Assembly (NCBI GenBank): GCA_009773165.1
Contig: WOUZ01000001.1
Location: 806,001 to 870,000, forward strand
Length of the DNA stretch: 64,000 bases
Origin: Bacteroidota bacterium
GTDB taxonomy: Bacteria > Bacteroidota > Bacteroidia > Bacteroidales > F082
Direction of reading: 5' to 3'
The position numbers were made by a program, and so were the translations under genes. Below are positions 1-8,934 of the stretch, piece after piece (the first letter of the stretch is position 1; each line of letters starts with the position of its first letter). The notes under the pieces are model-generated. The model worked only from the letters and a program-made list of their open reading frames with translations, searched no databases and was not told the DNA's origin.

Positions 1-3000
1 TTTCTCATTGCTCTTTAGCTGGTAATAATAGTTTCCCGCCGGCATATGTATTCCATCCAATTCAAATGTATGGTTCCCCGGTTCAAATTTTCCTTCGCAT
101 ATTGTTGTGACCAGCATACCCTGTGCATTGAAAATTTCGAGTAATAATGATTCCTTTTCCTGAAGCTCAACTTCGATGGTGCAGGTATGACTAAACGGAT
201 TTGGGTAGGTGCGCACATCAACAGCAAATGAAGCAGACGGATGCTCATTTGTTCCCATCGTCACCGTACTCACAACAATGTCATCCAGTCGCAGCATATC
301 ACGGGACCCGGAGTTGGGGTCAATTTGTTCTCCGGTATAATAATATTTCCATCGAAGCTGTACATATTCCTGGTTTTCAATTTCTTCTGGAAGTTTGACC
401 GGTTCAAAAATCTGACTATTTCCCGCTGTGGCCGACCGAAGGTATTCAACAAACTGGGCGTTCTCATCCAATACATCGTAAAAACCGCCCTCCCGACCAA
501 TACGGTATTGTAGCCGAATAGCATAGGAGCGTGAGTTCGAAATAACAGTACCAGCTGTCCAGCCAACAGTTACGTCTTCCATGCCGCGTGTGTCAATAGC
601 AACTACTGCCGCGCCAAGGTCACGACCACGACCGGTATTTATAAATGAAACACCTTGACTTCCAAGTCCGTTCATGCGGGTTCTTCGCGTTAACCGGTAT
701 GGAAATCCAATATTCGCAGCATCGTCATTGTGATATTCTGAAGGAGTTACATAATAAGGATGTGTCATATCGTCGGCGAGCTCAGGATCGTTTTTTGCAC
801 TTTGCTGAAAAACCAGATGTGGCGGATAGGTTCGTTCAGCATTGTTTTCATCCCAATAGCTGAAATGATAGGCTCCGTTTGCCAGTCGCCAGGCTATAGG
901 GTTAAGCGAATCACCCTGAAAATCATTACTGATGGCAAAAACAGCATGTATGACCATGTTGGCCGACATAGTAATCTCAATGGTTTCACTTGTCTGATTG
1001 ACATCGCCTTCCCAGCGAACAAAACGGAATCCTTGTTTTGGAAGTGCTTTAAGGGTTAGTGGTATGCCTTTGAAATAAGTGCCAGTCCAGTATTGTGCCG
1101 AAGGTATCACTACGGTGTTCACCTGAATGGATCCCTTGCTGAATTCAGTATTGCTTATTGTAAGCTGGGAGGTGCCCGTGAGATTAAACTGACTTTTGAT
1201 ATGTTGGCGCACATAAGTCGGACGCGACTGGGCATAACCTTGCATTACCTGAACGGTTGCTTCCCACTCGGAAAGATTTGTTGGACGACGCCAGCGATTG
1301 ATATGCTCCTGCATTTCTGGTTGCAGCGCATTTACGATGGAATCTAACACATAGCCCACTTTTGATTCTTTGAAATCTGTGTTCAATAAGTCGCAAAACC
1401 GGTTAATAAAATAGTATTTGTATTTTTGATTCTTAACTAAGTTACGAAGTAAAAAAGTTGACCATGAAGGGTTTGGCCATCCCGGTCCGTTAGCTTCGAG
1501 TGCCATAGCAAGGGTGTTGTGTGCTACTCCCTGATTGACACCGGGTACATAATTGAAGTTCAAACCAAATCCAAAATCCATATCCAGAAGCATCCAGCGC
1601 CAGCGCCCATCCCGTCCGTTTAAGGCCTCGGGATCATAACCACTGCGGAAATAACGCCAAAAAGGGGTGTTGTTTCCAGGCCAATCGGTATTCATTGCAA
1701 AAATATGGGCGATCTGCATATCAGTAAAACTCTCGATATCCATCATCGTGGAAAGGGTTTCCATATATTGATCAGAAGAAAGGTTATGGCCATTGACATA
1801 AGCCAGCATATTGTTGTAATGACTTGTGCCCGAAGGATTACCAAACTTAAAGTCTCCGTTGTTCTCAAGGAGGGTCATTTCCATTTCTTCGATACCAAAC
1901 TTCGAATAAATAAAATGTTCATCATACCTGTCGCGAATATTATGAATGCCCCAGTACTCACCATTGATGAAAAGAATAGAAGGCCGGTAATATTGCCTGT
2001 CGACATCGAGATTACGCATTAGTGACTGAAGAATCCCATCTCTAAAAATGGCTTGATCCCAGTCGTTTCCAGAGTTTCTTAAGATAAAACGTTTATATTG
2101 TGCAAGACTTTTGTCGGGAAAAAGAGGATAGTTGATCCAGCTGTTTCCATATTCATTTCGTGCATTTATCCGTAATGATTTGCGGGGACGACTGCGGGTG
2201 GTGTTTCCATGGGTGCGGATTCCAACATCCTCAGTGAAGGCTAGCTGACCGTTTGTTTCAAAAAAACTGAGGTTAACATCGCGTTCCCATTCAATGCCAT
2301 CCTGAAAGTAGTTGTCGTGATTGCCATAAACATAGATACCAATCTCGTCGTCGAAAAGATTTTCATTGTTGGTAGTGAGCGAGAAAACAGGTAACGAATA
2401 TCTGTTATTTAGCAATGGATCAATGATATAACTCAACGATTTCACCGGGCCGGGAGGTGCATCAGGATGCAAGGTGCGTGTTCGTATCACATTAATTTTG
2501 TATACTTCACCGAATGGTGGCTGCCACCCTTCATAATATGGTGGACCGGGATCGTTATTGTTGTTGGTTGGGATCATCGAAATGGTATTAGGATCACCAA
2601 CACGACTTTGGACAGGCAAAGGATCGGAATAGACCGGACTAGTGATATCGGGAAGACTACCATCAGTTGTATAATAAATGACAGCTTCATCCGAAGTACT
2701 GAGTAAAAGTTCAAAACCAGTAGCATAATATCCTGCAGGATGGCTCACCACTACTTCGGGCGAAAGCATTCCGTAGCCACTGTTGGGATTTACCTGACCC
2801 GGACTTGAAGGGCTAAAAAATTTCCAAACTGAAAGATCGTTCCCAAGGCGGCCATACGATATATCTGTCTGTAATGGAGGGCTGTAAACGCTATCAACTA
2901 GTTGACCGTTGGGTGTTGTCAGTAAAAGAGGTTCGCCTTCGGAACTGATGCTGAAATCGGTATGCAGGTTGCCGTTTACTGGTTTTCTGTTTTTTCCGGA

Positions 3001-3279
3001 GGCAAAGACAATAAGGTATTCGCCGGGCTGGAGAGTAATATCCGGAAAAATCCATCTGAAAGGTTCTTCAGGATCATCGCTTAACCCATAATCCTCCATG
3101 TTAATAGCTGTTGAACCTGCGTTGTACAACTCAATCCAATCTGGATAGTCATCATCTTCATCAGCAAGTGCAACAGCATTCGACGACATAATTTCATTCA
3201 AAACCAACGACTGTGAAAAAGTAGCCGCAGGTATCAAAAGAACAAAGAAAAGAAAACAGAAAAATCTACATGTTCGCAT
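1..3279 (-). CDS. CotH kinase / lamin-tail domain surface protein with T9SS tail (3' end off window)
   Basis: An open frame of 1093 codons runs from ATG at 3279 to the left edge without a stop, so the 3' end is missing, probably by only a few residues. In order it shows a signal peptide (about 1-23, ending ATFSQ), a lamin-tail domain (starts SLVLNEIMSSN, with DYPDWIELYN), a chitobiase-type C-terminal fold around 190-240 (AVIYYTTDGSLPD), a CotH-type kinase domain (about 290-640; RFILRNSGNDWD, RWMLLDMDFGFG), an InlB-like B repeat (GFRFVRWEGDV) and a C-terminal sorting region starting near TYPNPF. CotH proteins phosphorylate proteins in spore coats; in Bacteroidetes their substrates are unknown. 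A TATCTTG box lies at 3300-3306 upstream. It is likely exported by T9SS to the cell surface. Confidence 0.9.
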   Translation of the reverse strand, partial: MRTCRFFCFLFFVLLIPAATFSQSLVLNEIMSSNAVALADEDDDYPDWIELYNAGSTAINMEDYGLSDDPEEPFRWIFPDITLQPGEYLIVFASGKNRKPVNGNLHTDFSISSEGEPLLLTTPNGQLVDSVYSPPLQTDISYGRLGNDLSVWKFFSPSSPGQVNPNSGYGMLSPEVVVSHPAGYYATGFELLLSTSDEAVIYYTTDGSLPDITSPVYSDPLPVQSRVGDPNTISMIPTNNNNDPGPPYYEGWQPPFGEVYKINVIRTRTLHPDAPPGPVKSLSYIIDPLLNNRYSLPVFSLTTNNENLFDDEIGIYVYGNHDNYFQDGIEWERDVNLSFFETNGQLAFTEDVGIRTHGNTTRSRPRKSLRINARNEYGNSWINYPLFPDKSLAQYKRFILRNSGNDWDQAIFRDGILQSLMRNLDVDRQYYRPSILFINGEYWGIHNIRDRYDEHFIYSKFGIEEMEMTLLENNGDFKFGNPSGTSHYNNMLAYVNGHNLSSDQYMETLSTMMDIESFTDMQIAHIFAMNTDWPGNNTPFWRYFRSGYDPEALNGRDGRWRWMLLDMDFGFGLNFNYVPGVNQGVAHNTLAMALEANGPGWPNPSWSTFLLRNLVKNQKYKYYFINRFCDLLNTDFKESKVGYVLDSIVNALQPEMQEHINRWRRPTNLSEWEATVQVMQGYAQSRPTYVRQHIKSQFNLTGTSQLTISNTEFSKGSIQVNTVVIPSAQYWTGTYFKGIPLTLKALPKQGFRFVRWEGDVNQTSETIEITMSANMVIHAVFAISNDFQGDSLNPIAWRLANGAYHFSYWDENNAERTYPPHLVFQQSAKNDPELADDMTHPYYVTPSEYHNDDAANIGFPYRLTRRTRMNGLGSQGVSFINTGRGRDLGAAVVAIDTRGMEDVTVGWTAGTVISNSRSYAIRLQYRIGREGGFYDVLDENAQFVEYLRSATAGNSQIFEPVKLPEEIENQEYVQLRWKYYYTGEQIDPNSGSRDMLRLDDIVVSTVTMGTNEHPSASFAVDVRTYPNPFSHTCTIEVELQEKESLLLEIFNAQGMLVTTICEGKFEPGNHTFELDGIHMPAGNYYYQLKSNEK

Positions 3280-3400
3280 CAGGCCTCAATTTGAAGCCGC
3301 AAGATACGGACATTTGAACTATCGGACTTTTCTTAAAAAGGCTACGGTTGATTTTCATGTTTGACCGGAATAATCCGGTAAAACTATAAAGCGGGACTTT

Positions 3401-4096
3401 TTACTCCTCCTTCGTTTCCTTTTCCTTCTCTTCTTTCACTGGTTTTGTCCAGTCAACAAAGAATCTTCCATTGGTTAACATGATGGAATCAGTCTCGTCT
3501 TGTTTTCTGGTATTGTCATGATCGTGCGGACCACCATTGGCAATCATTCCGCCGCCGGCTTTTGTCAGAAGTTTATTTTCCAGATTACCTCTTATACCTG
3601 ATCCTGTGACGGTTGCCACGTTTCTTTTCTTGTAATAAACACCTGTCAGCTGTGCCTCAAAACTTCCTTTGATGGACTTATCTGTCACCTCTTCAATTGT
3701 AATTGTTCCACTTAACGACTCACCATCATGAAAAGCATGACCTAATCCTTTTGTTTCTTCAGTGTAATCAATTAATACCCAAACAGGATTGTCTTCCGGT
3801 TTTTTCTTTTTTGATGATTTTTCAAGCTCTTCTTCAGAAATAATAGGATAAGTTCCTGGTTTCAGTTCATCTTTGAAATAATACATCCTGATCCACACCT
3901 GAACATCAGGACTTACCTGAAAAGCAGCTAATGCCAGATATTCAAATCCAAAAGCAGGGATTTTCATTTTTCTTGCCTCTGCCTTCCATTCTTTTCCATC
4001 TACCTGACATGTAATAAAATTGGTAAACTCTTGTGAATGAATGAATTTTGTGCTGATCATGAGAACGATGAGCACTACTAAAGTTTTTGTTTTCAT
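3401..4096 (-). CDS. Secreted protein of unknown function
   Basis: I do not recognise the family with certainty. The protein has 231 residues, starting at the ATG at 4096 (an upstream in-frame TTG at 4108 is less likely). A signal peptide ends near STKFIHSQ, followed by a repeat-like beta-rich body. The opening pattern FITCQVDGKEWKAEA and the later ESLSGTITIEEVTDKSIKGSF resemble Bacteroidetes lipocalin-like proteins of the DUF6252 kind, but there is no lipobox cysteine. The C-terminus is strongly charged (KPVKEEKEKETKEE), and a Lys-rich block sits near residue 95. It stands alone between the CotH gene and the beta-propeller unit. It is probably periplasmic or exported. Confidence 0.75.
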   Translation of the reverse strand: MKTKTLVVLIVLMISTKFIHSQEFTNFITCQVDGKEWKAEARKMKIPAFGFEYLALAAFQVSPDVQVWIRMYYFKDELKPGTYPIISEEELEKSSKKKKPEDNPVWVLIDYTEETKGLGHAFHDGESLSGTITIEEVTDKSIKGSFEAQLTGVYYKKRNVATVTGSGIRGNLENKLLTKAGGGMIANGGPHDHDNTRKQDETDSIMLTNGRFFVDWTKPVKEEKEKETKEE

Positions 4097-4273
4097 TTTT
4101 TTTGGCAAATTAATATTCGAACTTTTGATTTTCTCAATTCTGAATCTTTTTCAGAACCAACAACAGCATTTTTTTTGAAGTATCAAAATTACAGCAAAAC
4201 AAATGGAAAATCAAAGGAATGCAAAAATATCAGATACTTTAAAAATTCTTTCATGCTTTCACAAAAAACACAA

Positions 4274-4332
4274 CAGGTCTCCGGTAACTTCCAGCAGTTG
4301 CTAACCTCAACCGGAAAGTCGCCAAAGACCTG
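4274..4332. terminator. Imperfect inverted repeat downstream of the propeller operon
   Basis: CAGGTCT (4274-4280) pairs with AGACCTG (4326-4332), and CCGGT (4281-4285) with ACCGG just inside. It begins 22 bases after the stop of the 4355-5992 gene. The loop is long and there is no clear T-run, so a terminator or mRNA-stabilising role is only a guess. Confidence 0.3.
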
Positions 4333-4354
4333 AAGTGCGATATAAAAACCCCTC

Positions 4355-5992
4355 TTATTTAGTACTTAGTTTTGTTACTGTTTTCTTTTCATACACATAC
4401 ACAAAGTCGCCTTTATTCGACAATGTGGTGATTGCACCTGTTCTTGCTTTAAAATCTTTGTAAACACAGGTGTTAAGATCGAAAGTGCCAATGTCAGCTT
4501 TGGCTGTTTTCATAACAACAATGTTGTCGACACGGTCCTCGAGCGTTGAAGTGCGGTATTTACCCGAATTGATAAGTTCGCCGGTATGTGCATCAAAAGT
4601 TGAAACGCCTTTTTCGCCTATCACAACAATGATGTTGTCTTTGAAAGGAAGAATCATCTGAGCTAGTCCGACACCGCCTTTTGCAACGGGTACTGAATAT
4701 TTTTCTTTACCAGTAGCAATATCGAGTGAATAGAGCTCTTTGCCGCTGCAAACAATGTTGTTCCCATTAAATGAAATGGCATTGGTTATACCTTTTTTAA
4801 ACCGCTCTGATTCCCATGCCAGACTACCATCGTTGGCGTTAAATGCTTGAATGCCATTAGGTTTTACGTTTTCATAAAGCACAGCTGTTTCAGTTACCAT
4901 CTGATCACCGCTGCGGTAAGTGCGTTTGTATTGAACTTCAACCACCCCACCGATCTGTAGTAAAACCTTACCATCTTCTACACGCATTCCGGGAATTGCT
5001 TTTGCATCTTTAATTTCCTTTGATGTCCAAATTAGTTTACCGGTTTGGAGATCATATTTCTTAACGTACTGATTACGCTTGTCAACCATATCAAGGATGT
5101 AAATATCCTCACCATCAATAATGGGTTCGGCCACAGCGCCATACACACCAAATAATTGAGTACCGGCAGGTTTTCTGACCAATTTTTCAGGGGTGAAATC
5201 GAAGGCTGCTGACCAAAGATTAGCTCCGGTGGTATAGTCATATACCTGCATCCCGTTCAAACGAAGAAACACTTTATTTCCAACCACGCTGAGGTCATAC
5301 AAAAACTGACGTGAAATAACTTTTCTTTCAGCACGTCCGCGATAGGTGTTTTCCCAGATGATCTCGCCATTGGCCATGTTCATCTTTACAATCTGGTTTT
5401 TGAAACCTGTAAAAAGCGCTTCTAAAGAACCCGGAACAAAATTTACCATAGTCATGGTATGGTCGCTACCATCATAATAATACTGGCCCACAACACCTTT
5501 GAATTTCTCAGTGTTCCACAATTCTTCACCCGTTCGCGCTCTGATATAAACCAATTCTTTTTTCAGACTGATTGCAAAACAGTCCTCTTCATCAATATAG
5601 GTGATTGAACTCTCATTAAGATCCTGGTATTTATCAGTTGTCCAAAGGCTTTCACCTGATTGAAGGTCAACGCAGGCTATTTGATCTTTGCCGAGTTTCC
5701 TTTCAAAGATGAACATGGTTTTTGAAGCCCAAAATGGGATTAGTTCATCAATTTTCCTCAATTTTGGAGCAATATCTCTGAAGTCTTTGGTCCAGATTGT
5801 TTTGCCGGTTGCATTATCAAAAAGGGTCATTTCTTTTTCTGATGCAGCGTAGCTTGATTCGCCTTCGACACCTGTTCCTGACCACAGGATTTGATGTGTT
5901 AAGCGTGATTCCCAAACGGTTGACATATCTTCTTGAGCCTGCAGCAAGCCCATTGTCATTACAAAAAGCAGAGCAAATAGTGAAGTTTTCAT
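4355..5992 (-). CDS. Secreted PQQ-like beta-propeller protein
   Basis: 545 residues with a signal peptide (MKTSLFALLFVMTMGLLQAQ). The body is a series of PQQ-like propeller blades with the repeating theme of a tryptophan-containing strand after a Gly-Glu/Lys turn: NATGKTIWTKDF, LQSGESLWTTDKY, ARTGEELWNTEKF, MANGEIIWENTY, LQTGKLIWTSKEI, NDGSLAWESERF, IATGKEKYSV. Proteins of this fold include PQQ dehydrogenases and the BamB scaffold; no PQQ-binding or metal site is evident, so a scaffold or ligand-binding role is more likely than an enzyme. It is the last gene of a unit with 6005-6370 and 6382-7575, separated by 12 bases. Confidence 0.85.
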   Translation of the reverse strand: MKTSLFALLFVMTMGLLQAQEDMSTVWESRLTHQILWSGTGVEGESSYAASEKEMTLFDNATGKTIWTKDFRDIAPKLRKIDELIPFWASKTMFIFERKLGKDQIACVDLQSGESLWTTDKYQDLNESSITYIDEEDCFAISLKKELVYIRARTGEELWNTEKFKGVVGQYYYDGSDHTMTMVNFVPGSLEALFTGFKNQIVKMNMANGEIIWENTYRGRAERKVISRQFLYDLSVVGNKVFLRLNGMQVYDYTTGANLWSAAFDFTPEKLVRKPAGTQLFGVYGAVAEPIIDGEDIYILDMVDKRNQYVKKYDLQTGKLIWTSKEIKDAKAIPGMRVEDGKVLLQIGGVVEVQYKRTYRSGDQMVTETAVLYENVKPNGIQAFNANDGSLAWESERFKKGITNAISFNGNNIVCSGKELYSLDIATGKEKYSVPVAKGGVGLAQMILPFKDNIIVVIGEKGVSTFDAHTGELINSGKYRTSTLEDRVDNIVVMKTAKADIGTFDLNTCVYKDFKARTGAITTLSNKGDFVYVYEKKTVTKLSTK

Positions 5993-6004
5993 AGGATTTC
6001 GATA

Positions 6005-6370
6005 TTAAAATTTAAATACATAAGTGAATTTGTAATCTTTGTTTTTTGGCATCTTAAAACTAAACCGAAAGTCGAGTAACTTGTCCTTCAGGCTGTTCTG
6101 TGATGGGATGTTCCAGTCTTTTTTGTCGGCCACAAACACCGAAACAACATTTCCTTTGTCTCTGATAGTGAGCTGAAGGGTGTATTCGCCGGTGATTTTT
6201 TTCTCCTGACCAAACACGTATAATACGCCTTCGGGAGCTTCCATTGCTTTGTCGAGTTCCAAAGTTGCCTGCTGGATAATTTCTTCTTTCGATTCAATAA
6301 GTTTCCGCTCCTGAGCCATAAGCCCTTGATTTAAAAGCAGAAACAGCGAAATGATAAGGATATTTTTCAT
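6005..6370 (-). CDS. Small secreted protein of unknown function
   Basis: 121 residues with a clear signal peptide (MKNILIISLFLLLNQGLMAQ). The mature part has an alpha-helical start (EEIIQQATLELDKAMEAPEG) followed by beta-strands, including TGEYTLQLTIRDKGNVVSVFVA, and ends in aromatic FRFSFKMPKNKDYKFTYVF. The ending recalls the C-terminal strands of TonB-like domains, which is only a resemblance. It lies 11 bases after the WD40-type gene and 12 before the PQQ-type gene, so it is probably co-transcribed and may be a partner of the two propellers. Confidence 0.75.
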   Translation of the reverse strand: MKNILIISLFLLLNQGLMAQERKLIESKEEIIQQATLELDKAMEAPEGVLYVFGQEKKITGEYTLQLTIRDKGNVVSVFVADKKDWNIPSQNSLKDKLLDFRFSFKMPKNKDYKFTYVFKF

Positions 6371-6381
6371 TGGATTTGTGT

Positions 6382-7575
6382 TTATTGATTTGTGTCAAGA
6401 TTCCAGATGATCATTTGGTTTCCCATGGTAATGAGAATTGAAGTGTCATCGGGAAGAAAGAGAAACGATGGACGTGAATCTTTAATGAGTTTTTCTCCTT
6501 CCGATCCCTTTTCAAAAAGCCGTTGCCCAAGCTCAAAGCGTTGAAGAAGCGTGCCACTGGCAAAATCGTAAAGATGAATCTCCTGAAACCTGTTCCCTTT
6601 CGAGTTGATGGCAAAAAATTGTCCGTTATTACTGAGGCGGATATCAGGCTGGCCTATGGATTGTGAGGTAAGGCCTCCGCGTAAAGCCTCAAAACTCTTG
6701 CCGTCAACGCGACTCACATAGGTGAGGGTTTGCTTGCTTGTCTGAACCTTTATATGTGGGATTTGAAAAACGAAGAGGTTATTGCCATCGTTTGAAAAAC
6801 GGAGTCGATACACGATATCATAAAATTCATTGACAGTCTTTAATTTTTCGAAGGTGGTGGTGTTGTAAAAGCTAACCAACTGCTTGTATCTTAACACTGG
6901 TTTAGCAGCTTTCTTCTTTTTAAATCGCCTGTCGCCTTTCAGGTCGGCTTTTGTCACTATGTGCGAAACTGCAATGGTACTGCCATCCGGACTTAAGGCT
7001 ATGGCATCCGAAGCTCCTGACACCCTAAAAGATTTCAGCTTTGACCCGGTTGCAAGATTCCAGAATGTGATTTCTTCACCTTGCAGACTCACCGCTTGTT
7101 GTTCGTCAGCTGTAACTATTACATCCTGCACATCCTGAAAATCCTTGATGATTCTCCCACTAGCGGCTTCTACGATTTCAAAATGCAGTTTTCTGTTTTT
7201 GTTTTCAACAAGATCGTAAAAATTTAATTCCTGAAGCAAAAGGTAAGTGCCTGTAGCAGAATAATTAATGCGTGACCCCGCATACCATTTGCCTGCATCA
7301 ATTTTCCTGATTTCCTGTCGGTTTTTCCAATCGATCAAAGTAACCGGTTCTGATTTTTTTGAACTTACAGCAATGGTATTGCCATCAGGTGACATAGTAA
7401 TATTGGAGAAAATATGATCCGGACCAAAGATTTTAACCCGTTCGAAATCGGCATTGGACGACTGGCTTACTGCTCCTGTTGAAGCTTGAACTACCAACAA
7501 AGTGAAAAGTAGGAGTTTGAGCACCCATTTCCTTGTCAGTTTGGTTGTTGAATAAAGTGAATGATTTATTTCCAT
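6382..7575 (-). CDS. Secreted WD40/YVTN-like beta-propeller protein
   Basis: 397 residues. A basic N-terminus (SLYSTTKLTRKW) leads into a hydrophobic signal segment at about 18-38, cleaved near GAVSQ. Blades are marked by ITMSPDGNTIAVSSKK, LSPDGSTIAVSH, LRFSNDGNNLFVFQ and LSNNGQFFAINSKG, typical of WD40-like or YVTN propellers. A Lys-rich linker (GDRRFKKKKAAKP) interrupts one blade. No enzymatic residues are apparent. It is the first gene of the three-gene unit ending at 4355 and follows a long leader with inverted-repeat arms. Function is unknown; two propellers with a small partner suggest a periplasmic complex. Confidence 0.85.
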   Translation of the reverse strand: MEINHSLYSTTKLTRKWVLKLLLFTLLVVQASTGAVSQSSNADFERVKIFGPDHIFSNITMSPDGNTIAVSSKKSEPVTLIDWKNRQEIRKIDAGKWYAGSRINYSATGTYLLLQELNFYDLVENKNRKLHFEIVEAASGRIIKDFQDVQDVIVTADEQQAVSLQGEEITFWNLATGSKLKSFRVSGASDAIALSPDGSTIAVSHIVTKADLKGDRRFKKKKAAKPVLRYKQLVSFYNTTTFEKLKTVNEFYDIVYRLRFSNDGNNLFVFQIPHIKVQTSKQTLTYVSRVDGKSFEALRGGLTSQSIGQPDIRLSNNGQFFAINSKGNRFQEIHLYDFASGTLLQRFELGQRLFEKGSEGEKLIKDSRPSFLFLPDDTSILITMGNQMIIWNLDTNQ

Positions 7576-7619
7576 GCTGTTTAATCGTTTTTGATAAAAA
7601 AATCACAGAGTTCCATGCA

Positions 7620-7732
7620 GTGTAATTGCTTTTTTCAACACACATTGGTGAATGAAGAGAGCTGCGCGGAGACTCCGTGAAAATTTCTTTTGTTTACCAA
7701 TAGTTACGTGTTCGGTGAATAAGCAATTACAC
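7620..7732 (-). promoter_or_regulatory. Leader with 12-bp inverted-repeat arms ahead of the propeller unit
   Basis: GTGTAATTGCTT (7620-7631) and AAGCAATTACAC (7721-7732) are exact reverse complements. On the minus strand the outer arm starts about where transcription from the -7 box at 7736-7743 would begin, so the transcript could be closed into one long stem-loop of about 113 nt before the start codon at 7575. A small palindrome CGGAGACTCCG lies inside. Whether this is an RNA switch, a stabiliser or an intergenic repeat cannot be decided here. Confidence 0.45.
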
Positions 7733-7735
7733 CGC

Positions 7736-7743
7736 CAAAATTA
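7736..7743 (-). promoter_or_regulatory. Candidate -7 box TAATTTTG
   Basis: The minus strand reads TAATTTTG, matching TAnnTTTG. No TTG was found 19-23 bases upstream, so the -33 element is weak. It would drive the unit starting at 7575 with a leader of about 150 nt. Confidence 0.4.
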
Positions 7744-7838
7744 GGATAGCAGCAAGGAGGAAATTCTACGGTAATCATCGTATTTGTCTACGACGTTTAC
7801 CGTATTTTCGTTGTTTTTAACGAATTTAAGGGCAATAA

Positions 7839-8249
7839 TTAGTGCGGACGAAAGATTTCATCAATCTGTGAAGGAAGGAAAGGCCGACCTTTACTATTGA
7901 TTGAAGTGCCCGTTACAAAGGCATTTATGATCGGTTTTTGATCCGACAGCCGAATAATATCCTGCTTAAAACCAAATCGGAGTGGAGATATCCGAACTGG
8001 CTCACAACTTACTGTAAAAAGGTCGCCACTGCGAAGCGAAGAAAGGTAATCGATTTCGATACGCTTTACAACGAGTATGATACCTTCGCGGGTGAGCTCC
8101 GCAAAATCAAGGCCTACTTCGTGTAAAAACTCATGACGAGCGTGCTCCATATAATGCTGGTAATTAGCGTTATTTACTATACCTTGCATATCACATTCGT
8201 AATCACGCACTTTAAACTCCAGGGTGAAAATAGATTTTTCTGACATCAT
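7839..8249 (-). CDS. Acyl-CoA thioesterase, 4-hydroxybenzoyl-CoA thioesterase (YbgC-like) family
   Basis: 136 residues of the hotdog fold. The catalytic signature is near the start, VRDYECDMQGIVNNANYQHYME: the Asp before MQGIVNNANY aligns with the catalytic Asp of 4HBT/YbgC enzymes. The length fits a single hotdog domain that works as a dimer or tetramer. It probably hydrolyses acyl-CoA thioesters in the cytoplasm; the substrate cannot be told from sequence. Two ATGs lie at 8249 and 8246. A TAATTTTG box is at 8278-8285 upstream. It stands alone between the propeller unit and mscL. Confidence 0.9.
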   Translation of the reverse strand: MMSEKSIFTLEFKVRDYECDMQGIVNNANYQHYMEHARHEFLHEVGLDFAELTREGIILVVKRIEIDYLSSLRSGDLFTVSCEPVRISPLRFGFKQDIIRLSDQKPIINAFVTGTSINSKGRPFLPSQIDEIFRPH

Positions 8250-8350
8250 TATATGTGTTTAAAAACAAGAAGGAAGTCAAAATTAAGTCCATAAAAGTGA
8301 TTTTCTTTAGACTATTTTGACTTCCAACATAAAACTTTCTGACTGTGCTG

Positions 8351-8776
8351 TTATTGTTTTTTCAGCAAATCCCTGATTTCGGTAAGGAGTTTTTCCTCAG
8401 CTGTTGGTTCAGGTGCAACAGGAGCAGGCGCTGGTATTTCCTCCTCTTTTTTCTTGAGGTTGTTCATGGCTTTGATCATCATAAAGATAGCAAAAGCGAT
8501 GATAATAAAGTCGATCACGGCGTTGACGAAAGAACCATAATTGATTGTAACAGCAGGTTTAACAATTTCTGCCCCATTCATAACAGCCTCTTTCATAACT
8601 AGTTTCAGATCACTGAAATCAACACCTCCAACCAGTACACCAATTGGTGGCATAATGACATCGTTGACAAAAGAAGAAATAATCTTGCCAAAAGCTCCGC
8701 CAATAATGATACCCACAGCCATGTCCATGACGTTTCCGCGCATGGCAAAAGTTTTAAATTCAGATACAAGTCCCAT
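8351..8776 (-). CDS. mscL: Large-conductance mechanosensitive channel MscL
   Basis: 141 residues. The N-terminal helix and first membrane segment carry the family signature [37 protein letters not shown]; the second membrane segment ([23 protein letters not shown]) is followed by the cytoplasmic bundle with a Pro/Ala/Glu-rich linker ([14 protein letters not shown]) and the usual C-terminal helix [15 protein letters not shown]. It forms a homopentameric inner-membrane pore that opens under membrane tension during osmotic downshock. It is probably transcribed alone. Confidence 0.97.
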   Translation of the reverse strand: MGLVSEFKTFAMRGNVMDMAVGIIIGGAFGKIISSFVNDVIMPPIGVLVGGVDFSDLKLVMKEAVMNGAEIVKPAVTINYGSFVNAVIDFIIIAFAIFMMIKAMNNLKKKEEEIPAPAPVAPEPTAEEKLLTEIRDLLKKQ

Positions 8777-8846
8777 CGTTTATATGTGTTGGTGAATAAT
8801 AATAAAAATCGGTGCAAGATAGTTAAAGCAGGTCATTTAGTCAAAA

Positions 8847-8880
8847 AAAAACGAGTGCTTTGAACGAAAGCACCCGTTTT
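8847..8880. terminator. Hairpin terminator after yceI
   Basis: An AACGAGTGCTTT arm pairs with AAAGCACCCGTT (one G-T pair) around a five-base loop, flanked by an A-run on one side and a T-run on the other. It can act for the yceI-like gene, whose stop is at 8935, and possibly in both directions. Confidence 0.7.
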
Positions 8881-8934
8881 TACCAATAGAACTGAAATGT
8901 ATAACCAAAACCAAACAATAAACGATGAAAAAGA

